Source of the DNA: Aplidium turbinatum
Lineage: Eukaryota > Chordata > Ascidiacea > Aplousobranchia > Polyclinidae
Length of the DNA: 64,000 nucleotides
NCBI GenBank assembly: GCA_918807975.1
Contig: OU964928.1
Location: 18,961,323-19,025,322, forward strand
Direction: 5' to 3'
Shown: positions 47,581 to 56,400 of the stretch, in pieces
How the letters are laid out: each line of letters opens with the position of its first letter
Numbering within the stretch: position 1 is the stretch's first letter
Program-made: the position numbers and the translations under genes
The notes under the pieces: generated by a model
Told to the model about the DNA's origin: nothing
The model's input: the letters and a program-made list of their open reading frames with translations, nothing else
The model's database searches: none

Positions 47581-49071
47581 CAGGGTTTCCCAAACTGTGG
47601 TCCGCGGACCATTGGTGGTCCGCGACGACTGCACAGGTGGTCCGTGGCGATATGACTAGAATTGAAAGTCACACATATACGTTGTACCGTACGTACCCTG
47701 TCAAAGATAATTGCCGCAGTTCTTTACAACTTAAATGATTTCAAAAGCTTTTGCTATCCAGTATCGTAAATCTTACTTGTTGCACCTTCGTTGCAGTTAA
47801 AAAGTTGTTGACGAAAAATTCTCGCATTCAACATTCTCATTTAACTTGCTTAGATTAAATAAGAATAAGATTAAATGTTGATAAGTTCGAGAAAGCGAAC
47901 GGAGTAAGGTGGTATGGGCATGTTTTGAGAAGGGATGAAGATGATGTTTTGAGAAGAGCGCTGGAGTTGCAAGTGGAAGGTTGTAGAAAACAAGGAAGAC
48001 CCAATAAAACGTGGAAAAGGCAAGTTGAGGAGGAAAGCAGCAAGGTGGGCTTGACAAGAGAGGACGCGTTAGACAGATTGATGTGGAGGCAGGGTGTGAA
48101 GGCGATTGCGGCACTTGGAGGTGAATCCGGCCACCCTCAGTAATGGGAACATCACCGGATTAAAACTGGACTACAAGTAAAACTTGTAGAACGCGTATTT
48201 GAACTGCGAGAGGAGCTTTTAGTTTTCCTGCAAGCGCAAAATGCTGACTTGGCTTCACTAGTAGCCGATGAAATTTGTCTTGGGAAACTTTCATACCTGG
48301 CAGGCATTTTTAACCTTCTAAACCAATTGAACTTGTCACTTTTCAGGGAAGAAATGCAAACATTTTATTTACTCAAAACAAAATAACAGCATTTGTAAAA
48401 AAACCCAACATATGGAAAACAAGGATAAATGATAATAATGTTGTGGATATGTTTCCTGTTCTGTGTGACTACATTACCAACAAACCCTTAATTAATACAG
48501 ACTTGATTTTCTCTGACGTTACACAACATTTGGAATTGCTTTCTGCACATTTCAAGAAGTAGCCTACTTTTTAAATGAGACATATGAGAATCTTGACTGA
48601 ATTTTAAACCTTTTTGTTGTAATAAAGACTGATCTGTCAAGACGGGAAGAAGAATTAGCCGAATTATCATCTGATCGAACTTTAATGCATAGTTTCAATC
48701 AAACAGGTATTCATCTTTCTGCTTGAGTTTGTGGAGGAATATACCCATTGCTATCGCAAAAGGCAACTAAAATTTTATTGCCTTTTTCCACGACCTACAT
48801 GTGTGAGAGAGCATTTTCATCTCTTACTAACATGAAGACGAAATACAGGTCCAAACTTTCTGTGGACCCTGACTTATGAGTTTGCCTTTCACAAATAACT
48901 CCGAGAAATGATGACCTATGCAATAAGAAGCAATCACATCTGTCCCATTGATGTCAGTCTTTTAAATAAACAAAATTCGGTTTTATTCATTTTTACCTTT
49001 GTATTGGGGGTCCGCGAATAAACAGATTCACAAATAGTGGTCCGTGGCCCAAAAAAGTTTGGGAAACCCTG
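47581..49071 (+). mobile_element. hAT element with decayed Charlie-like transposase
   Basis: The ends CAGGGTTTCCCAAACT and ...AAGTTTGGGAAACCCTG are inverted repeats; the flanking 8-mers are CCTTAGAT and CCCTAGAT. The interior encodes VERVFELREELLVFL, LGKLSYLAGIFNLLNQLNLS and, near 48780-48950, FSTTYMCERAFSSLTNMKTK, hallmarks of the ZBED5/Charlie transposase group. Multiple stops. A LINE fragment is inserted at 47880-48165. Confidence 0.88.
47880..48165 (+). mobile_element. LINE reverse-transcriptase C-terminal fragment
   Basis: An open frame to 48143 encodes RWYGHVLRRDEDDVLRRALE, GCRKQGRPNKTWKRQVEE and DALDRLMWRQGVKAIAA, the usual ending of many RTE/Jockey-like LINE ORFs. It is 5'-truncated, as expected of a LINE insertion, and splits the hAT transposase. 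Confidence 0.8.
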
Positions 49072-49082
49072 CCCTAGATCAT

Positions 49083-49345
49083 CCAATTGCTTTGATCCTC
49101 GCTATACATATGATTCAAACCGTCAAACATCTGGACTAGGTCATGGTGTGAGGAAGTTTTTCTGGTGAAAGAGGAAGGTCAGGAGGGCTGTATTTCTTGC
49201 CAAAGAACAAAAAAATGAATGCTGATGTTTACCAGAAAGTGTAGGAGGAGCACATGCTGAACTTCTTCCACATTTATGACTGTGAGGTCTTTATGCATGA
49301 TGGTGCAACATGCCACACAGCCAAAAAGATCAAGAAGTTTCTTGA
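49083..49345 (+). mobile_element. Tc1-like transposase remnant, middle part
   Basis: Continues the element left of 47100: FDPRYT, GERGRSGGLYFLPKNKKMNA and FMHDGATCHTAKKIKKFLEQ. The HDGA.CHTA stretch is the second catalytic Asp region of Tc1. It is cut at about 49350 by a SINE. Confidence 0.8.
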
Positions 49346-49358
49346 ACAATATTGCATT

Positions 49359-49680
49359 GATTTTTTTGTTTGTTTTTTTGTTTGTTTGTCTTTATCCTGC
49401 ATTGCGGGAAAGCGGACTTGAGCGCTATGCATCGGTGTACGCCTTCCGACATACACCTGACCCACGCTGCAGCCGACGGCAATGTCTGTTTCCGGTTGTC
49501 TACTCTACTTATTGACTTAAATTTGGTACTACCCATTACTCGAAACCGATCACTGGGTAGAGGCAATTATCGTAAAGTTTCTTGCCTAGAGAAACAACAG
49601 CAAGTGCGGGTGGCTGGAGTCGAACATGCAGGCTTTCGACTGTGAGCCCAACGCGCTAACCACTCGGCCATTGCTGCCGA
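49359..49680 (-). mobile_element. tRNA-derived SINE, family D
   Basis: On the minus strand the head GCAGCAATGGCCGAGTGGTT (box A) and CATGTTCGACTCCAGCC (box B) resemble a Ser-tRNA. The body contains TCTAGGCAAGAAACTTTACG, and it ends in an A-rich (AAACAAACA) tail at 49359-49385. It is inserted in the Tc1 element between the second and third catalytic regions. Confidence 0.82.
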
Positions 49681-49689
49681 CTGGCTTCA

Positions 49690-49840
49690 ATGTGCTTCAA
49701 TGACCTGGTACCGGTAACAGTCCAGATTTGAACCCAATCGAAAATTGCTGGCAGATACTGAAAAAAAAAGCTGGAGAAGAGAAGACACCAAATCTGGACA
49801 CACTCAAGATGTACGGTACCGGTAGCTCAAGAATTAAATG
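49690..49840 (+). mobile_element. Tc1-like transposase remnant, C-terminal part
   Basis: Frames give NPIENCWQILKKKLEE-like sequence preceded by a SPDLNPIE-type motif, the third catalytic region of Tc1, then TPNLDTLK. It ends in a region with repeated TACGGTACCGGTA. Confidence 0.72.
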
Positions 49841-50496
49841 ACATACGGTATCGGTAGGTAAAAGAATTAAACGGCATCGATCTAGAAGATTTAATAACGC
49901 TCCACTAACACAGGGAAGGTAAACATAAAACTAGCGATTACACAACAGAACACGAAAGAAACATACTCACCAGAATAACACTTCTAACGCAAAAAACACT
50001 TGGTAACAACAAACTATACAGTACGACAGCAGCTAACTCGAACAGTGTTAACAATCTGCCATCGCTTACGGAAACATTTCTAGCTAGGCTACATTGCACA
50101 AAACAAAATCTTGAACTTTTGGCCTAAAGAATTATAAATAAAAACACATTTCTCACTTCTCAGACAATGAGTAGGCTATTTCCATTTTCTGCTTTTCCAC
50201 AGTCAGGATCCATTTCTGTTGGCCATGCTTGAGTGATTCAAGCAAAATGACTCCACCGGGGCGTGAAAAAGTGAGAACGTTTCTTTGCAACAATGCTGAC
50301 CTTTGTTTCGATTTTAATTAAATCAAATGCAATTTCACCGGTAATATGCAAGAATAAAACCACAACAAAATCTGAATTAAAAGAAAGTTGTAAAAATATG
50401 ATTGAAAGCGCAGACAGATGAATTTTGCAGGCTGGCAAACATGCCCTTTTTCGCTGATGCACAGTCGGTATAGAGAAAAAAGACTAGGTCTACATT

Positions 50497-51832
50497 CAGG
50501 GGCGCCGGAAGCGGGGGGCAGGGGGGGCGGATGCCCCCCCTGCCCTCAATTTTTCTGCAGATGGAGGGGCAGGGGGGGCAATGGTGCCTTTTTAAAGTCA
50601 TGTAAGCTACTGCACATTTTGCAATATAACAATTTCTGTTATTCGCTTTTAGCCTAATTATAATCTTTCATCTTTACCTCAAAATAATATGTACGGCACA
50701 AAATTTTGCAACACAGTTAACAGGCCTTAAAACTCGTTTATTTTTCGGCAGCCATCGTGGCCTACCGGGAGCTCCTTCTCGGCGGCCAAATCTGCGTGCT
50801 TGGAGGCCAAAATACAAAATAAAAATAACGATAGCACAAGGAAATAGAATTAAACTTGCAACAATGCTAAAATGATCACTTAGCGTTGTTGAAGTCTGGG
50901 CCTGGGCGACGTCCTACAATAGAATCGTTGCACCACGCAATAACTACTTTATCGGATTGTAATCCAGTACTACGGGACCATCTAACGACACTCGCACAAG
51001 TGTCTCCAATGTGGCTGATTTTAAAGAAGTTCACCACTCCCCTAGAATTCTTTTTAGCAACGAAAAACAACGTTCGACATGTGTTGACGATGACGACAAG
51101 GTAATAAAATAAATATTTCAATGATGTGAAGGACATTACCGGTACTAAAAGAAGCATCAAGCAAGAATCAAAAACTGTTTTCACCTCGGATGTCAACTAA
51201 CTTAGTTCTCCTTTTTAACAACGATTCAATGTCCTACAACATCGAATCGACATAAAAACGACAATATTGCCAGCCGATGTAAATTAGCACTTTGAATTAA
51301 GGCTTTGTTAAAATAAACGTCGGGAATTACAAACAAGACTTACAGCGCTGGTGATCGCAGATGGATATATTCCATCAATAACAAATATTTCCGCACAATA
51401 CAACAGTGGCGATTATGACGCGCTGACCTAATTTTGCGTCACTCTTTGATACTACAGTACATATTTTCGACAGTTAATCCACGATCATTCTATTGTGAAA
51501 TTAAATAATTGGATAGAAGAGACCGGCGGCCAAACTTGGCCGATTGAGGAGGTAGCACCGGCGGTCATTCAAGCACTACTTAGCGGCCATGGCCGCAGGC
51601 TGCTTTAAGGCTTGACAGTAGGTTACATCATTATAACATAGCATGATGACCTTCTTTTTATACCGGACACTTGTAGGCTATCATTACTCAATGCATAGTG
51701 AGCTGATAGATTAGCATTATCGCAATACCTTATCTTAAAACTTGAAAAAAAATTGGCCTTTTAGTAAGCAAAAGTGCCCTTTTTTCGTAATCTTGCCCCC
51801 CCCCCCAGTCAAAAATCGTTCCGGCGCCCCTG
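50497..51832. mobile_element. hAT element with nested insert, perfect target duplication
   Basis: 1336 bp; ends CAGGGGCGCCGGAA and TTCCGGCGCCCCTG, flanked by the perfect 8-bp duplication TCTACATT (50489-50496 and 51833-51840). Subterminal GGGGGGCAGGGGGGGCGG and CCCCCCCCCCC tracts. No transposase domain is recognisable. A second element with ends CAGGCCTTAAA and TTTAAGGCTTG lies inside it. Confidence 0.87.
50718..51615. mobile_element. Nested hAT-like element inside 50497-51832
   Basis: The inverted ends CAGGCCTTAAAAC and GCTTTAAGGCTTG are followed on each side by GGCGGCC/GGCCGC-rich sequence (CTCGGCGGCCAAATC; TTAGCGGCCATGGCCGC). The flanking 8-mers are ACAGTTAA and ACAGTAGG, only partly alike. 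A 106-codon minus-strand frame (50876-51196) has no motif I recognise. A palindromic miniature relic lies at about 51215-51285. Confidence 0.6.
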
Positions 51833-52718
51833 TCTACATTGAAAAGTTGCATAGAACTCTTGAGTTTCAGGGCTTTCTTGTGTAGGCCTATTGTGTTTAT
51901 ATTGCCAGAAATAATCCTACACGAAGATAAGATATGGATTTGGATTAAGTTGTGCTGATCGTTTGTACTTTCTTTATTACCAGATTTAGCTGTATCCTTG
52001 CGTTATCTTAATAATCTTAATATCTTAATAAAACTTGTACTGTCGATTATCGAACGAAAGCATCGTGCACGGATCACTCCTTGCCACCACAGTGCCCCAC
52101 TCCCCAGAGGTGTCATCAAAGATGTCATTTAGGTCATCTATGGTGTCAATGTCTTGCCGGACGCCTTGATATGAGCAGGTAGCTCATCTTACACAACGCC
52201 AGCTGCATGCCGTATATCCTTGAGAATAAAAATGTAATTAAATAGCTTTGTAGTTTCGAAAACAAAAAAACAGCAAAGATGGAAGCTGGGAATAGAAACC
52301 TAGTGTTTTAAAAGGTGTATAATTTGTTTAACTTTTATGTTGAGATTACCTTGACGCTTCACAATAAAAATTTGCTGGTGCAATGAAATGACAATTGGGA
52401 AAATTTTTCAAGCGTTTGAGTAGAAACTTGTTTCACATTATCTGGCAACACTGCTGAAAAAAAAGATTACACAAACCAAACGACAAATGCACATCTTGGA
52501 CTCCCGCGTTTTATGAAGTTTTTGGTAATTTCAGAATACTCCCATATTTCCTGAGAAAATTTTCAAAATTCATGATTGAAGGAGTTTGTTAAGAAATTCG
52601 AGTTTATGGAAAAGAAATAAATGCTGAAAGCAAAATGCTTGCTCGTCATCTAGAAATACAATTCTAGTTGCAAACAAAGTGGCTGCATTGGGCCCACTAC
52701 ATAGCATACTACAGTATT

Positions 52719-52969
52719 CGGGTGCAATCTAATTCGTACCCTCACTTCGTACCATGAAAAGATTGAGAGAAAAAATAGCACAAAGTCGAAGTCTCTGATT
52801 GCAACAAAGCTTAAGTCGCTAATCGGAGTTTCCGCAAAAGTTTTAAAGTTAGGGTTAAGCGGAAACTCCGATCCACATGCTATTTTGGTTTTTGTTATTT
52901 TTTTCTCGATTTTTTTCAGGGTACGACATGAGGGTACGAATGGTTCAGGGTACAAATTAGGTTGCATCC
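52719..52969. mobile_element. hAT-like miniature element upstream of ANAPC1
   Basis: 251 bp. The ends CGGGTGCAATCTAATTCGTA and ...TACAAATTAGGTTGCATCC are inverted repeats of about 30 bp, each followed by extra CGTACC units; a perfect 8-bp duplication ACAGTATT flanks them (52711-52718 and 52970-52977). An internal stem pairs CGGAGTTTCCGC with GCGGAAACTCCG. It ends about 350 bp before the ANAPC1 acceptor. Confidence 0.85.
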
Positions 52970-52984
52970 ACAGTATTCTATAGC

Positions 52985-53100
52985 AGGGATGGGCAACCTT
53001 TTTACATGCGCAGGCCAAATGAAGTAGTGATAGTGCAGAGGCAGCAATGGTGTATTCAATGACATAAGATTAGGCAAACTTTTGAAGTTTTGCATGTCAT
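52985..53100 (+). mobile_element. Truncated hAT left end
   Basis: CAGGGATGGGCAACCTTTTT is a typical left end of a hAT element, but no matching GTTGCCCATCCCTG was found in the window. The right half is lost. Confidence 0.45.
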
Positions 53101-53311
53101 AATTCAAAAATTATGATTTTAACTGATAAATTAATTTTATTTTAATCTTAAACTAAATTTTAACAAGTGGAGTTGGGATCAGTATAACAACTGGAAAACA
53201 GACTAGCCTAGTCTTAGTTACAATATTTTGTTATTTTATTAGCAAAATTTATCATTTATCAGCAATTACCGTATTTATCAGCAAAAAGACTCTATAATCA
53301 TATTGAAATTG

Positions 53312-53348
53312 TGTTTTTTCAGGCTAGTTAGCCACTTATAGGTTTTCG
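53312..53348 (+). promoter_or_regulatory. Splice acceptor and 26-nt 5' UTR of ANAPC1
   Basis: TTGTGTTTTTTCAG ends at 53322, 26 nt before the ATG. An in-frame TAG at 53325-53327 shows that coding cannot begin further upstream in this exon. The arrangement is the same as at AFF exon 1, fitting either a spliced leader or an upstream non-coding exon. Confidence 0.62.
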
Positions 53349-53424
53349 ATGCCCGCTATGATTGTACCTCTTGAACCTAAAGAATTCATTCCTTGTGGAC
53401 AACAAGTTTACTCTCTTCATCCAG
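53349..53424 (+). CDS. ANAPC1: ANAPC1 exon 1 (residues 1-26)
   Basis: MPAMIVPLEPKEFIPCGQQV corresponds to human TTMIAARDLQEFVPFG, so the protein begins about ten residues later than the human one. Met1 or Met4 could serve as start; Met1 is chosen as the first after the in-frame TAG. The donor is gtttgg and the intron is 4.9 kb. Confidence 0.9.
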
Positions 53425-56400
53425 GTTTGGTTGATTTATCTCTTTTGAAATTTTTTTGTTATATTCCATTTATTAATCGTTTGTTTCAAACTTGCAATCC
53501 ATTTAAAGCATAAGAAAAGTTCAATTAATTCACTTGAATGCAACATGCACTATGAAACATATGCCATAATGAACAAGTACCGGTAAACAAAATATATGGG
53601 TACCGTACTCAAAAACTTTTTTCTGAAATTTCATCTTTGTTTCTTCTTACACATGTCTAAAAATGGCCGTTATTGTGTAATACTTAATAAATTTATAAAA
53701 TTTATATAACACTAATTCTGTTTTGTAGCAAATTTTTTTTGACAAATTATAAGTTGAAAAGCTTATCTTTGTATTTTCATTGAGCTTGTATTATGGTAGT
53801 GGTAACATTGTATTTACATTTTGAACTGAAGTAATGTTTATGAACGGTCAATGAAGCCTTGGCCTGTGATGTCAGTGTAGCCTACTGCGGGTGGCGACGA
53901 TGTCGTCCCCTGCCAATGTCGTACCCCCTATGTCGTACCCTCATACATCGGGACGCGCAATAATTTACGCCGGCAAAAAAAAGCTTCAGATGCGGCGCGC
54001 TGTTGGATTTCAGCTCGAGCGTCAATGCCCATGTCGTCTCCAGTGAGTGATCATGAATCACGCTGCCGAACAGACTTCAAAATGCGGCGGGCTGTTGCAT
54101 TTCAGCTCGAGCGTCAATGCTCACGTTATTCTTTCAGTTTGGTACAACTTGTGGGATTAGTTGATGAACAAACAATTTTTTTTTTGTTCAGATGAACAAA
54201 CAAATTATTTTAATTTCAAAAATAAAAATTAATTTCTAGGCTAATTTTTTTTCAAATGTCCGCTAGCCAGGGTTAATTATTTTGTTGCTGACGAGTAAAC
54301 AGTTTGTTTATTTATTATTATTTCTTTAAAATAACATAACCTACGGACACGGTAGCCCACTGCTACGAGTGGCGGATCTATGCAAAATGGCGCCCATGGC
54401 AAAGTTTAAATGTGCGCCCTTTTTAACAATTTAAGTTAAATATTGCATACAAGTCTTTTATGAACAAATCGTGAAGAAAATAAATCAATGTATTATTGCC
54501 GTTTTATAATGTTCAAAGGCAGTCACGAGAGATTGTTTCGTCATGCAAATTTTGTTCTCTCTGCAGAGCTAATCAATTTGATAGAATGCTGCGCTATTGC
54601 GCCTTTCCAAGTTATTTCTAACATAAAAACTAGCCAACGCGGCTTATTACTTTTTCATCTGACGCTGTGTGTGTATAGTCTACTGTAGCCTACTACCAAG
54701 TGAATTATTGGACAAAATCAATCGGACATAAGCTTGTCTGCTTGACTTTTCAGCTTCTGCTGCTTGCAAGTCTCGTCTCTTTCGCCCTTCAGCCCCACTT
54801 TCCTTTTTCTTTGTAGGCTATTGGTTTGTTTCAGAGTCTAAAAGGGCAAGTAAAAGTTAAATTAAAAAAATCCTTGGTCGATAATTACAATATATAGCCT
54901 AGGCATACGCAAAATGTTTTCGTAGTTCTTTACGTAGGCCTAGCCAACTTAATTAAAAATTCATCTCAATAGAGCACTGTGTTGATGCAACCGGCGGTGA
55001 CCGACCTGTAGATAGGGGTATTTTTGTCTGATAACTGTGGATAAAAATAAAACGACCCAAGTCCGGCAGATTTTTTCAAAAACTAATATTAATTAATTTA
55101 ATTTGTCGCTGACATTTGTTGGCATGTCGGCGGGTTTTGTAACCGTTGGGTTATAGCCTATGCTAACTAGAGATTGAAGAAACTGATAGCGAATCAATCC
55201 CAACATTGGTGTGTAGGCTACTAGCTACTAAGAATTGCGTTCATTTTATCCGTTTGACAACTTGAGGAAGTTAGGTAAAAGTACGGTACCGTATATTTAT
55301 AAAGCACAGCTTGTGAAGTTGTCAATGAACCTCAAAACTTCAGACTGCTTAGTGCTAGGCAGTGCCAGCACAGCACGTAAAAGAAATCATACCTACCATA
55401 ATTCTTGGTCTCAAAATTTCACATAATGATGCTTATAGGCTCAATAATACTTCAATGCTAATTTCTTCCTAGAACAGACTGAGTGCTCTGGTCAGGACAA
55501 ATTGAATTCATACAACAGATTGGATTTATAAATTCTTATAAAAATGAATAAGTAAGTTCTGTTGCTACTTTTAAGCTTCAACTAATCGCTGCTTACCGAC
55601 TTTACTAAACTTCCAATTTTTAAATGGCAAAATCGTCATTTCCGTAGGGTGGCAAATGACTAGGTCGTCTCGTTGTCTCCCTGTCGGTATGGAAACTTGT
55701 GTAACTTTTGCATTGTGTATATTACTTGCATATTTCCAACATGTAGGCCTACTGTAGCCTACTATGTTCCTGTTACTGACAAATAAACCATTGATTGATT
55801 GATTCCAATTGTTGCTGACTGAACGTAAAGTGAGCCAGGAGAGGCACAATGTTGCTTTTTCAACGTCCATTGTTTGACAATGGCTACAGTAAAGAGTGAC
55901 CTTTTTTGATGTTTGTTGGGCGCAAATTAGATTTTGAAGAAAGTATAACTCACAAATTTTATTTTTTACCAACCGATTTTTGCGCCCAAGGCTCGAGCCA
56001 TGCCTGCCATACCCTAGGTAAGCTACACCACTGCAGTGCTACGGCCTCTAGGGGAACGAAGTCGTAAAAATGTGGCTTGTAATTCTGTTCACTTCCGTTT
56101 AATTGTGTGTCTGAAAATACGTTATCAATGGAAAATTACCATCACAGAAATGAAGAAGAGCAACTTCTAAAATTAGTTTGCAGTCATTATGTGTTTATAT
56201 CTTGACCTAGCCTATAGCATAAATTTCAAGCTAATACCTGTCCGCTTACAACAGTTAGTTTTGTTTTCTAAGTAGGCTAGTCCTAGGCCTATGTTGACTT
56301 GCGAACAAGGCGGACTAAGAAAGCAGTATAGACTATATAGAAAGCAAATGCGAACCATCGATGCAGTGCAGTAACGTGGCACCTTTTTTTAACATTATTG

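Larger units (their letters stand above)
44492..53322. other. Intergenic region between AFF and ANAPC1
   Basis: The 8.8 kb between the two divergent genes holds no recognisable host gene. It contains an inverted pair of SINEs, a heavily interrupted Tc1-like element, two larger hAT elements, a 251-bp hAT miniature element and a truncated hAT end. 44500-45530 and 51850-52700 show nothing I can name. Promoters of both genes should lie here, but no core element is evident. Confidence 0.7.

Noticed and set aside
47797-48114. 105-codon minus-strand frame
   Set aside because: Antisense shadow of the LINE reverse-transcriptase fragment.
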